Source: Alicyclobacillus shizuokensis NBRC 103103 (GTDB lineage Bacteria; Bacillota; Bacilli; Alicyclobacillales; Alicyclobacillaceae). Taken from it: 64,000 bases of DNA. Numbering within the stretch: the first letter of the stretch is position 1; each line of letters begins with the position of its first letter. The position numbers and the translations under genes are program-made. Below are positions 26,595 through 36,000 of this stretch, piece by piece. The DNA is taken from NCBI RefSeq assembly GCF_001552255.1, contig NZ_BCQV01000007.1, positions 1 to 64,000 of the forward strand, written 5' to 3'. Below the pieces are notes generated by a model. The model was given only the letters and a program-made list of their open reading frames with translations, ran no database searches and was not told the DNA's origin.

Positions 26595-27602
26595 TTGGAT
26601 ATCCTGGCTCTTCAACAAGCCATGAAGGCCAAAAAAGCCATGAGTGCCCTGTCCAACCGTATGGGGGCAACCCCACAGGGCGCATATACCGACGTTGCCA
26701 CCCGATTGAGTGCGTTAGAATCTGAAGAGATTCCTACAGTATCTCACCATGTCTCCGATGTAGAGGCGGCGACGGCCATCAATCTGAATAAAACCAACCT
26801 TTTCATTCAGAGCATCATCGATAAAAACCGGTACGAGCATACGGATATGGTGGTGGAGGATTTTCAAGACGACTCTGGAATTGACCCTTTACAGTCGTCT
26901 GGCTATGTTTTAGATACAATCCTCGGCGCTGTTGAAGTGGTATCTGGCCAGCCGTCTGCGATTGTGGTCACGACGGCGGAAGACTCCGATATTGTCCCCT
27001 CTGAGTTTCAGATTTCCATAGCTACGAAGGTCAACGATACCGATGACGTTTCCGTTGATCTGACAAAAGGTACGTTTACCAACACAGAGATTGTGAGTGA
27101 TCAGTTGCAACTGAAACGAACGAGTGCCGATGAGGATTCTCCAGTCACTTATGCGGCATCAGGTTCATGGGAATCGGATGTCATTGACTTAGGAGATAAC
27201 TTTAAGTCTCTTGATACAATCAACGTGACGAATACTTTACCAACTGGTACATCCATTTCGATTGAGACATCTACCTCTACAGATGGAATCAACTTCTCTC
27301 CATATACACCCCTGAATTCAGATGGAACCATTGCTTCACCTTCAGGGAGATACATCAAAATCAAAGTGGATATGTCAGGGGGGTATCAATTTGTCAGCAA
27401 CCTCAAGAATGATTTTGTGGCTTCAGAAGCAAGTCAGTTTCAGAGTGACCCACAGGTTGCTTTTGATGGCAGTCTTCATGAAGTGACTTCGTATTCCACT
27501 CCGATGACAGTTGACTCTTCATGGACAGATGCAGGAACACTCTTCAGATCGACGATTGATACATCATCTCTGAAATCCATTGAAAGACTAGAGGTGAAAT
27601 GA
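26595..27602 (+). CDS. Mosaic fibre protein, cassette member 2 (TTG start)
   Basis: A 335-residue protein. The TTG at 26595 is chosen as the start for two reasons. AGAGGTGA lies about 6 bases upstream, and the resulting N-terminus MDILALQQA aligns with MDAIVMSKA and MDVISLGIA of two sister genes; an in-frame GTG at 26577 would precede the ribosome site. Residues about 1-85 are helical. RYEHTDMVVEDFQDDSGID matches a unit in the 29252 protein. Residues 170-335 match the beta domain and C-terminus of the 22588 protein (GSWESDVIDL, SSLKSIERLEVK). It is a likely structural fibre component. Confidence 0.6.
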   Translation: MDILALQQAMKAKKAMSALSNRMGATPQGAYTDVATRLSALESEEIPTVSHHVSDVEAATAINLNKTNLFIQSIIDKNRYEHTDMVVEDFQDDSGIDPLQSSGYVLDTILGAVEVVSGQPSAIVVTTAEDSDIVPSEFQISIATKVNDTDDVSVDLTKGTFTNTEIVSDQLQLKRTSADEDSPVTYAASGSWESDVIDLGDNFKSLDTINVTNTLPTGTSISIETSTSTDGINFSPYTPLNSDGTIASPSGRYIKIKVDMSGGYQFVSNLKNDFVASEASQFQSDPQVAFDGSLHEVTSYSTPMTVDSSWTDAGTLFRSTIDTSSLKSIERLEVK

Positions 27603-29236
27603 TGGCTCAGTACACAATCAATTCGCCAGGCAGTTCCAACATGACATTGCCGTCTACCCTCTCAGCAGGCGACATTCTTGTGTTCAACTGGAGTCCAAAC
27701 CCACTAGCATGGAGTCCTCCTGAATATGGAACATACAAAATAACGGCTTATGGAGCAAAGGGTGGCGGAACGAACGGTGGGGCTGGGGGGATTGTACAAG
27801 GAACCCTTACTCTGCTCCCTACAGATGTCGTACAGCTTTCTATATATGCTGCTGCAACTGGGGCATCTGGTGGCACAGGTGGTGGCCCTGGTGGGAATGG
27901 AGGGTACTCATCGGCTGGTGAAAATGGATACCGTGGCGGCAAGGCTACATTATGTAACTTAAACGGAGCATTGATTCTTGCGGCAGCAGGAGGCGGTGGA
28001 CAAGGAGGAAAGGGAGGAGACACACATTATGGTACCACTACGTTGTATGGGACAAGCGGTGGTGCAGGATCTCCTGGTGGATCTGGGCAAGACGGAAATC
28101 CAGGAACTGGAACTGGAGGCGGAGCTGGTGGTACCGTTTCCTCTCCTGGAGGACAAGGCGGAAAAGGTGGTAAAGTAATTTATAGTAACAAAACATATAG
28201 TGGTCAAACAGGATCAGATGGAGCACCTGGAGACACACCGTACGATGGATCTGGCGGTGGTGGCGGAGGTGGTGCTACCTGGGCTTCGAGCGGTCAAGGT
28301 GGTTTTGGCGGAGGTGGTGGGCGAGGAGGAGACAACTATCTCGATTCCTCTCTCACAGATTCATCCGTGTTGGCCACATTTAACACTGGAGACGGCCGAG
28401 TCGAGATTGCAGTTGTTTCAGTCGCACAGAACAAATATCTAATTCAAGATGGAAACGATATTAAAGCGTTTGTATCTGGCGCATGGACAACGGTAGGGCA
28501 AGAGCCTATTACCAAGGCCATGTTTGACTCTTATGGTATGACCGATCTGTCTGTCCTAACGGATGCCGCTCTTCGTCAGCTCAATTCCACTTCACCACAG
28601 CTCCTGTGTTGGACAGATGAAACCGGATCTCCATCCAGAACACAAATCATTACGGGGATTCCTCCGGCCAAACTCATTCTGCCTATAGGAGACATTGAAG
28701 TACCAGATGGGATTGATTCTGTCAATCTTGATGTCACCACGTCAGGATTTGGCAAGGTAATTATTGTGGTGAGCGTAGATGGGGGATTAACATGGCAATC
28801 GCATGCATTAGGTGGATGGACCCCCGTAGATATCTCCTATCTTGAAAACGTCGGTGCGAATGGGATGTTGCCGGATCAAGTCAATGCTTTGACGGCCGAT
28901 GAATGGGCGGCGTTGGGCGTCACGGACAAAATTCGTTTTGCCTATTATCTCGATCAGTTATACAGCACCGACACCGCACAAGTGAATTCACTGACTATCA
29001 ACGAGCGGCAATACACCCTGACTCCAACCGTCTCCAGCCTGGATGTCATCTACAAATTGCTCAATGCTTCAAACCCGACGTTTTATGTATCGCGAGATGA
29101 TGGGGTGACGTGGAAAGAAGTCGAGCCGGATACGTTGGTTGACCTCACGGATCTTCCAAGCGGGAATCAGATTCGCATCAAAGCCGTCTTACAAAGTGGG
29201 CAAGAGATCTATGGCTATTCATATTCTTGGGTATAA
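27602..29236 (+). CDS. Glycine-rich adhesin fibre protein
   Basis: A 544-residue protein. ATG 27602 overlaps the preceding TGA by one base; an ATG at 27599 lies too close to the GAGGTGA site. Residues about 40-270 are an extreme Gly-rich region (repeats such as GGGPGGNGG, GGGGQGGKGG, GGGGGGGATW). It is of the type that forms stacked polyglycine sheets in phage adhesin tips and glycine-rich fibre domains. Residues about 280-450 (LIQDGNDIKAFVS onward) are paralogous to the second half of the 24018 protein. The end carries a SRDDGVTWKEV module shared with the 29252 protein. A role as an exchangeable receptor-binding tip is inferred. Confidence 0.6.
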   Translation: MAQYTINSPGSSNMTLPSTLSAGDILVFNWSPNPLAWSPPEYGTYKITAYGAKGGGTNGGAGGIVQGTLTLLPTDVVQLSIYAAATGASGGTGGGPGGNGGYSSAGENGYRGGKATLCNLNGALILAAAGGGGQGGKGGDTHYGTTTLYGTSGGAGSPGGSGQDGNPGTGTGGGAGGTVSSPGGQGGKGGKVIYSNKTYSGQTGSDGAPGDTPYDGSGGGGGGGATWASSGQGGFGGGGGRGGDNYLDSSLTDSSVLATFNTGDGRVEIAVVSVAQNKYLIQDGNDIKAFVSGAWTTVGQEPITKAMFDSYGMTDLSVLTDAALRQLNSTSPQLLCWTDETGSPSRTQIITGIPPAKLILPIGDIEVPDGIDSVNLDVTTSGFGKVIIVVSVDGGLTWQSHALGGWTPVDISYLENVGANGMLPDQVNALTADEWAALGVTDKIRFAYYLDQLYSTDTAQVNSLTINERQYTLTPTVSSLDVIYKLLNASNPTFYVSRDDGVTWKEVEPDTLVDLTDLPSGNQIRIKAVLQSGQEIYGYSYSWV

Positions 29237-29251
29237 GGAGGGCGTGAAAAC

Positions 29252-30307
29252 ATGGATGTCATCAGCCTTGGTATAGCATCGTCTGCATACAGCGCGGAAG
29301 AAAAGATGCGCAATCAGACATTGGGACCGGATGTGACGGGATCGTTCCCGAACACTAAGTCCCGTATTGATGCAATTGATAAGTCCTATGCCGGCGTCGT
29401 CGAAACCGCCAATCAACTTATCATCAATGACGCGATCAACATCATGAAGGCGAACGCCAAGCTGAATGCCGTGGCCAAGTCGATGAGGTACAAGCATCAG
29501 AACATGATTTTCGACGACCTTCTTGACGCTAATGGGATTGATGCAAGCAAGAGTTCGGGATATACCGTCGATACCACGAATGGACTGGTCAAATCTTCTG
29601 GATCTGAACCGGCGACCATTGTAACAATTCAAGAACTTGCGGATGCGGTTCCGCAAGAAGCTGTGTTAGTTGTCGAAGAATCTGTACCGGCATATACTGC
29701 AATTGTTCCAGTGATGACAAGCAACACATCTCCTGCGGGATATGTCGCTTCAACAAACACATCGACTCCAGCATATTATGCGTTTGACGGAGCTGCTCCC
29801 GAATGGGGAACAGGAGATAGTAATACGACGGGGTGGGTTCAGATCGACTTACCGTCGGCTGCGAAACTCGATAAACTCACTTTGTCGATCAATAACGCTC
29901 CTTGGTCCACTCAATGCGCTCCAAAAACATTCGATATTCTTGGATTTAATCCAGATACACATGCATGGGAAACTATCCAGTCATTTACCGCTGGAGCCTG
30001 GTCTGATAACATGATACAGGAATTTACTGTGAATTCTACAAGAACATACACCTCCTATAAACTTAATATAAACACTGTCAACGGAGGACAAAACTTGTGG
30101 GTCGAAAATGTCGGTCTTTATCAACTGAACACAGGTATCATGGGAACGTACTATATTTCTCGTGACGACGGTGTTACATGGGAACAGATTATCCCTGAGC
30201 AACTCTTCTACTTCACAGCCAAGTCTCCACAAGACAAGAAGATTCGCCTGAAGGCTATGTTGCCTCCCGATGTCTCGTTACTCAATTATGGACTCACCTG
30301 GACCTAA
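29252..30307 (+). CDS. Mosaic fibre protein with discoidin-like domain, cassette member 3
   Basis: A 351-residue protein with AAGGAGG upstream. The N-terminal helix MDVISLGIASSAYS matches the cassette docking helix. A coiled-coil stretch and the MRYKHQNMIFDDLLDANGID unit follow. Residues about 145-290 have an F5/8 type C pattern (APEWGTGDSNTTGWVQIDL, KTFDILGFNPDTHAWETI, YTSYKLNI). The C-terminus has the YYISRDDGVTWEQI module seen in the 27602 protein. The arrangement equals cassette member 2 with a different central binding domain, so the module looks exchangeable. Confidence 0.6.
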   Translation: MDVISLGIASSAYSAEEKMRNQTLGPDVTGSFPNTKSRIDAIDKSYAGVVETANQLIINDAINIMKANAKLNAVAKSMRYKHQNMIFDDLLDANGIDASKSSGYTVDTTNGLVKSSGSEPATIVTIQELADAVPQEAVLVVEESVPAYTAIVPVMTSNTSPAGYVASTNTSTPAYYAFDGAAPEWGTGDSNTTGWVQIDLPSAAKLDKLTLSINNAPWSTQCAPKTFDILGFNPDTHAWETIQSFTAGAWSDNMIQEFTVNSTRTYTSYKLNINTVNGGQNLWVENVGLYQLNTGIMGTYYISRDDGVTWEQIIPEQLFYFTAKSPQDKKIRLKAMLPPDVSLLNYGLTWT

Positions 30308-30329
30308 ACTCTCATGAGGAGTGATTCCA

Positions 30330-30773
30330 ATGGCACGCGAAGTCTTTAGCCTTGTTTCCGACGAAGTCCGTCAAGAGACCGTTCTTCGTTATCAAATCTT
30401 GAACGGCCAGATTACACCAGAAGTCTATGCGACGTTGGATCCTGACACACAAGCCAAGATCAACAAGATCCTCTTTGACATTGCCTCCGAGAAATCAGAC
30501 CCCAATATCGGCGCATCCTGTCTCGAGTTTGTTCTTTTCACCTTCATGCGTCTCATGCTCAAGCGCCTGAATGGAGAAGCCTTCACGGATGAAGACATGG
30601 GGATCCAAGAAGGACTCAATCAGATCCTTGCCATGCATGAAATCACCAATGGCACCCCAAGGTCTGAGTGGCTGTTTGACTATCTTCTGTATACACAGGC
30701 GAAAGCCCAAGATTTTCTGCAAAACCGAAAGGAGCATATTGAACGCAAGAAAGCTGTAATCGGAGACGTGTAA
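30330..30773 (+). CDS. Helical protein of unknown function at end of fibre cassette
   Basis: A 147-residue protein. ATG 30330 follows GAGGAGTG at a good distance; a GTG at 30321 is too near that site. The sequence is almost all alpha-helical (SLVSDEVRQETVLRYQIL, LDPDTQAKINKILFDIA, a C-terminal KAQDFLQNRKEHIERKKAV). It has no signal peptide, no membrane segment and no catalytic motif. It could be an assembly chaperone for the fibres encoded upstream, which often sit at the end of such cassettes; this is inference only. Its stop codon overlaps one copy of the TGTAATG motif. Confidence 0.5.
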   Translation: MAREVFSLVSDEVRQETVLRYQILNGQITPEVYATLDPDTQAKINKILFDIASEKSDPNIGASCLEFVLFTFMRLMLKRLNGEAFTDEDMGIQEGLNQILAMHEITNGTPRSEWLFDYLLYTQAKAQDFLQNRKEHIERKKAVIGDV

Positions 30774-30783
30774 TGTCCGTCAT
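30769..30783 (+). promoter_or_regulatory. TGTAATG-N5-CAT motif, copy D (weakest)
   Basis: TGTAATG, five bases, then CAT, overlapping the stop codon at 30771-30773. The arrangement is identical to the copies at 31601 and 47018, but the second half does not form a palindrome. It precedes the FN3 gene. Because part of it is coding, chance is harder to exclude for this copy. Confidence 0.3.
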
Positions 30784-30842
30784 CAATGCAAATTGGTCAG
30801 TTCATGAATGAGGAGTAGAATGGGTTCATTGGAAAATGGTCG

Positions 30843-30866
30843 TAACCGCTCTTCATAGAGGGGTTA
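30843..30866 (+). other. Hairpin upstream of FN3 gene
   Basis: TAACCGCTC, a 6-base loop, then GAGGGGTTA can pair with one internal mismatch. It ends 14 bases before the ribosome site of the gene at 30894. There is no T-run, so it is unlikely to be a terminator. It could shield or space the leader of the FN3 gene. The rest of the 30774-30893 gap shows nothing else I can support apart from the TGTAATG copy at its left edge. Confidence 0.35.
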
Positions 30867-30893
30867 TAGCATATCCACAAAGGAGTGATAGGG

Positions 30894-31526
30894 ATGCCGC
30901 TTGAGTCGCAACAGTCGAATCAAGTCACCGTGATGGTGAGTGACGCACTGGCTCCTGCCAAGGTTCAAAACCTGCGGTACACGGTATCGCAAGGAAAAGT
31001 GTCCTTGGCTTGGGATCCGGTAACGACCAACTCGGATAGTTCGCCACTCACTGACCTGGCTGCGTACCGCGTCTACCGCAAGGACGACGAGGGTTCCTCG
31101 CCGGTACTGGTGGGTACGGTGGCTTCCACAATCGACAATCAAGTCACCAACTTCGACGACACGACGATGCTCGATGGCGCGAGCTATCTGTACATCGTCA
31201 CGGCGGTCGACAACGAAGCGACCCCGAACGAGTCGGTGGCCTCGGACGAATTGCCGGTCAAGACCATCCCATCGGTGCCTCAGAACCTGCAGGCGACCTC
31301 GGGCGACGGTCATACACACCTCACCTGGGACTCGGTCCTCGATGGCGGCAATGCCAAGAAGAACGAGAACCTGGCGGGGTACAATGTATACCGTTCGGAC
31401 GATGGGGGCGCGACCTTCAACAAGATTGGGTCGGTCGACAAGAACACCCTCAGCTACCAGGACAACACGGTGGCCATTGGCCAGCAGTACATCTACGCGG
31501 TCACGGCGTTCGACAACAGTCCGTGA
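30894..31526 (+). CDS. Two-domain fibronectin type III protein
   Basis: A 210-residue protein with AGGAG 8 bases before ATG 30894. It holds two FN3 domains, about 17-118 and 121-210. Each has the NL...W...V......YRVYR/YNVYR core and a Y(L/I)Y-V-TA-DN end strand. Such domains decorate virions and help weak adhesion to the cell surface. The second domain stops abruptly at FDNSP. Inserting one base near 31516 would give the more natural ending FDNQSVMSA with a stop at 31535-31537, so a recent frameshift or sequence error is possible. It stands as its own transcription unit between a long leader and a terminator. Confidence 0.7.
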   Translation: MPLESQQSNQVTVMVSDALAPAKVQNLRYTVSQGKVSLAWDPVTTNSDSSPLTDLAAYRVYRKDDEGSSPVLVGTVASTIDNQVTNFDDTTMLDGASYLYIVTAVDNEATPNESVASDELPVKTIPSVPQNLQATSGDGHTHLTWDSVLDGGNAKKNENLAGYNVYRSDDGGATFNKIGSVDKNTLSYQDNTVAIGQQYIYAVTAFDNSP

Positions 31527-31544
31527 TGTCAGCGTAACTTTTGG

Positions 31545-31575
31545 GCATCCGGCGTTTGCCGGGTGCTCTTTTCTT
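31545..31575 (+). terminator. Intrinsic terminator after FN3 gene
   Basis: GCATCCGGC, loop GTTT, GCCGGGTGC, then TCTTTTCTT. It is a 9-base stem with one G-T pair followed by a T-rich tract, and lies 18 bases after the stop codon. Confidence 0.85.
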
Positions 31576-31600
31576 ATCCTGAGAATGACGATATAATCAG

Positions 31601-31615
31601 TGTAATGCGTTACAT
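31601..31615 (+). promoter_or_regulatory. TGTAATG-N5-CAT motif, copy A
   Basis: TGTAATGCGTTACAT; its first 14 bases form an inverted repeat (TGTAA...TTACA). A TATAAT hexamer at 31592-31597 lies just before it, but no matching -35 box is visible at normal spacing. It lies between the terminator and the gene starting near 31634, where a promoter for the giant adhesin operon is needed. Confidence 0.5.
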
Positions 31616-31633
31616 GTAGGGAGTGTGAGGGCC

Positions 31634-33082
31634 TTGAGCTACTCATACATATCTCCAAATGGGGACATCCTCATTGTCTCCGATGCCGAAATTAACTGCA
31701 CTCGGCTCGTGAATTCGGATGTTCAATCGGATCCTGTGGCCGTCGATGAACCATTCTACCAAGACTACCGGCCAACCCATCTTCAGTTTCAAATCCAATC
31801 ACCCGTCCAGGAACAAACCCTCCAGATCACCATCCCGTACTTGAATAAGCTATCCACCTTGGAAGCACGGCATGCGGTCATCTGTCTGCATGATGACGAC
31901 AACAAAGTCTGGCGGGTCTTGGAGACCACCGTCAATGAAGATGGCAAAACACTCATGGCAACGGCCAATCAGGTCGGAATGATCGCGGTTTTCTTGAACA
32001 AGTATTGGTATTCGGCGCGTGCACAGATCATGGCGGATACTTTTCCAAGCTGGACATATATTCGGCAGTCCTCCAAAAGTATCGGCCAGCTTTTCTTGAA
32101 CTTCTTTGGCCTCAAGCTCGAGGAAGTCGAAGAGCAGCTCAATTTGATTGAAAGCCAGAAATATATTGGCACGCTCCAAGTCGAGATGCTCGATTGGATT
32201 TATATTTATGAGTTGCCCAGTGTTCAGCCGACCGATGACCTGACACTGTACAACGACGGCCGGCCCATTCCGATTCTGGATACCATCGAGCAGTTCTTCT
32301 ACAACGACCTCGATGATGGCGGGATCATCGATTACGACAATCGACGATTTTACTCCCGATTCAAATACGACAAGTTCAGTGGACTCATCAATAACGTGAA
32401 TCAGCGTGTTTCCTTTGAGTCCACACCCATTCCACAGCTGCTTTGGAACGCGTTTGACGAATTTGGTCTCCTCGTAGGACTCGCGCGCCTGCCTATGGAG
32501 ACCAATGCTCAATTCAAGGAACGCATCCTCGATGTCTTCCGTTATCCGGCTAACTCCGGTGACGAAGGACTCACCAATGGGATTGCCCGCGAACTGGGCC
32601 TTGTCCAACGCGTCACATGGGCCAATGATTCGAAGCATCTGTACCTCAAAGGCCGCAGCATTGACCCAAGAAGTCTCCGCGTAGATGGGCAGACGTTGCA
32701 ACCCAATGAGTACAAGCAAGATGAGTTCGGCAACATCATCGTCTTGGCTAGAGGAAATGGCGGATCTCACGTGGTCTCGTTCATCGCCGGAATTGAGAAG
32801 TATGAGCTACATGATCAAACGAATGAACAACTCTACCAGCTCATGTTTACCCCAGATGGACAGGCAACCCCATTGCTTCGGAATTGGGTGGCATACATTG
32901 AGAAAGTGGCGCCGATCATGTGGGGACGGTTCACCTGGGATGAAGGCTCCTGGGACACGATTGACAAGGCGTTTACGGGCCTTGGTTATCTGCCAAACAT
33001 GTGGGACTCCGACATTGAAGTCTGGAAGAACTACACCTTTGATCCAAAGCGGTGGGAGAGTGAAAGTATATGGCGTTCGTGA
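31634..33082 (+). CDS. Baseplate-attached structural protein
   Basis: About 482 residues. TTG 31634 is preferred, with AGGGAG about 11 bases upstream; an in-frame GTG at 31625 would sit only 2 bases after that site, so the start is uncertain. Residues about 1-110 are a beta domain. About 120-180 is a helical segment (SIGQLFLNFFGLKLEEVEEQL). About 290-330 has ETNAQFKERILDVFRYPANSG then GLTNGIARELGL, a unit typical of large-phage baseplate wedge or tail proteins that link the baseplate to fibres. The C-terminus has LGYLPNMWDSDIEVW. It is the first gene of the adhesin operon and overlaps the 2824-residue gene by 13 bases. Confidence 0.6.
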   Translation: MSYSYISPNGDILIVSDAEINCTRLVNSDVQSDPVAVDEPFYQDYRPTHLQFQIQSPVQEQTLQITIPYLNKLSTLEARHAVICLHDDDNKVWRVLETTVNEDGKTLMATANQVGMIAVFLNKYWYSARAQIMADTFPSWTYIRQSSKSIGQLFLNFFGLKLEEVEEQLNLIESQKYIGTLQVEMLDWIYIYELPSVQPTDDLTLYNDGRPIPILDTIEQFFYNDLDDGGIIDYDNRRFYSRFKYDKFSGLINNVNQRVSFESTPIPQLLWNAFDEFGLLVGLARLPMETNAQFKERILDVFRYPANSGDEGLTNGIARELGLVQRVTWANDSKHLYLKGRSIDPRSLRVDGQTLQPNEYKQDEFGNIIVLARGNGGSHVVSFIAGIEKYELHDQTNEQLYQLMFTPDGQATPLLRNWVAYIEKVAPIMWGRFTWDEGSWDTIDKAFTGLGYLPNMWDSDIEVWKNYTFDPKRWESESIWRS

Positions 33083-36000
33083 CGTTTGACTATAAACTTC
33101 AGGCCTTGATCCAACCCATCCTGACTCGCTACTTCAACTATCAGATTTGGGCCAACTGCACCATCGATAACAATGGATCCACCCAGACGGTCACCGAACT
33201 GGTCTACACCGGTCGAGGTTGTGTCACCTCTCTCAATGACAGCCTGAACTCGGCCAATACCCTCGATGAACACACCGTCGAATATCTGGCGACCACGGGT
33301 GTGAACCAGTTACGAGACCAGTATGCCGGCATGACCGTCACGGTGGATTCGTATACCATCGTCTCGACGGATCCGCGGGTCTCTGTGATCTGTCCTCCAG
33401 ATGGAAGCGCACAGCCACTCGCTTGGTGCAGCGACCTGGTTCAAGACGAGGTGGAGGTCGAAACCACTTGGATTCAAGGGCCGACAATTGATACATCTCT
33501 GTACAACTCTCCAGACCAGATGATGCCGCTCTTGGAGACGAACATTAAGGTCCATCTGGCCCGTTTTGCCACGGCCCCACTTCCAGACAACTACAACATC
33601 ATCTCTCTGCTGGCCACTTCGGATAACGAAGCCGTCGTCATGGAGCTTCAAGATGACAACCTCTTTGTGTTTGCCCAAGATGCTGGAGACTTTCCGCCAG
33701 AATTGGTCGTGGACGAAGACACGGTGACGCTGGTACAGGGCATGACCGGGACTCTCAATATCCAGATGCTTGTCGGCGGTGAGAGCGTCGACCGCATGGA
33801 TGAACTGCAGGTTTACATCAATGATCCGTCCATTGTGTCCCTCGTCAGCGTGGATGACAACGGCGTCGTCTTGCAGGGCACCAATGTCGGTACCACGACG
33901 GTTTCTCTGTCCTTCCTCACCTCGAATGTCATTGTCACCGTTCAAGTGGTGGCACCCCAAGGACAATTGGACTTCAGTAAATCTGTTCAAACCTCGTATG
34001 TCGGGGACCCAACGGAGATTCATTTCCATGCCACTTACGAAAATGGCAGTCGGTTTGACATCGCCTCATCGATCCTGGCACTGGTGGATGGAGACGCAGA
34101 GATCCAAAAGATCGACGAATCCACGTATGCGGTGACGCCGCATGCCTCTGGGATCCTTACGATGTCGATTTCCGTGACCGGGGCAACGGGCGACCCGATC
34201 AACGCCACAATCAAAATGCCTGTAAAGGACAAGCAATTGAACCGATTCTTCATCACGCCACGAGAGCTCCAGGTGGTCAAGGGCCAGCCGTTTACGGTCA
34301 CGGCCAACTATGATGTGCCGGATCCGGAGATGACCGTGGATGAATCGTTGATTACCTGGACCGCTTCGGATGAATCCGGCCCGATTGGACTGGAGGTTCA
34401 GAGTGGGCGGAGCATCACCCTCACCCCTCAGAACACAGGTGAGTTGACGATTCAAGCCCGCTTGTACAATGGCGCGGACTCCGTTGTGGCGACCGTGTAT
34501 GGAGAAACCGAGCCTTTTATTACGGTCAGTGCGGAATCGGTTCTCCTAAAGCCGAATGACACCGTGACTCTGTTTGCTCAAGTCGTCAATGGTCAAAATC
34601 AGCCGATTGATTGGTCGGTGGAAGACAATGGGCTCATCAAAGTCCTGAACCAGAGCGACAACTCGATTGAGATTCAAGGGCTTATCGATGGCACCGCTGT
34701 GATTCATGCTCGTGCGCTCGGGATGCAGAAGGATATCACCATTAGTGTCAGCTCGGTGGAATTTCAGGCCAGCGATGACCCGGATCCCATTCAGATGGAT
34801 CCCGGTGATCAAAACACCTACTACTTCCCGACTGAAGATGCTCCTGAACAGTGGGGAGACCCAGGCACGCCCTCTTCCTATGTGGATGGTGGCGGCATTC
34901 TCACAGAGATCTACGGGAACGGAAGCGGAACAGAGGACCCGACCTATGCCTTTTACTCTGGCATCGGAGACAATGACGATCTGTTCGTCAAAAAACCACA
35001 GTTTGAAAACACGGTCCAGAAGTTCAACTATGCGGCTCGGATGCGCGGAAAGAAAAAGCATAGCGTGATGATCTATCCAGAGATCGACTTCCAGTATTCT
35101 ATTCAGTACAAAGGTGACTTCTTTACGGATTACAACGAGTCGCCATTCAAGTTCGAAGTAGACGCCTATCCGCAGCGGGACTTTCACTTTACCATCAATG
35201 AAACCCGCAAGCTGCAGTCCTTGCGCGACTACTCGGTGAAGATGACGATTGGCGGAACCGTCCCGAAAAAGACGCTGCAGTATGCGGTCGAGTGGACCGG
35301 TGCCTATGAAATTTCCAACACGATCGACATCCGTGCCTTGTTCGACAAGAATTCAGGGGAAGGCCATTTTGTGGGGGCTGGAAAAGATACCTGGGAACTT
35401 CTCTCCAATGGTCATGTCGTCGACCACAGTAACCAGAGCCGTTTCAGTGGGTCCATTGCCAGAAACACCCAATATTTCAATCCAACATGGGCCTATAATG
35501 ACTTTGAGGTTCACTTTACGCCTGTGATCGACTTAGTCACTGACTATCACGCTCCCCTCTGGGGCAATGACGACGATATTATCGGTGTGATTTTTAAGGC
35601 GCAGAACGACTGGAAGAACTTCTACTGCTTCATGTGGGAACGGGATGAACGGGTGCAGTATTCTTGGCGCGCCGGCAACAACCTGGATGGTCTTCCCCTT
35701 GGTTTCACAGACTCCGAGTGGGAAGCCCATTGCGTCACCGAGAAATATCAGGATCCGTGGAGTAACTATGTCCACAATCTCGGATGGGGAGACCGGCATT
35801 ATCGAGTGTACCGATGCAAAAATGGAAAGTTTTATCGGGTCAATACGCCTGACCTCTCCAATGGAGATGGATGGGTCTATGAAAAAAGCAATGGCATTCG
35901 GATTCACGCGGATGGCAATCACATTCAAATTTACATCCTGCCATCCGGAGCAAGCAACTGGAGGAAAGTCTTTGAGTTTGATACGGAATATGAAACCGGG

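Noticed and set aside
21913..30307. Diversity-generating retroelement acting on the fibre genes
   Set aside because: No reverse transcriptase gene and no near-identical template/variable repeat pair is visible; similarities are at protein-domain level.
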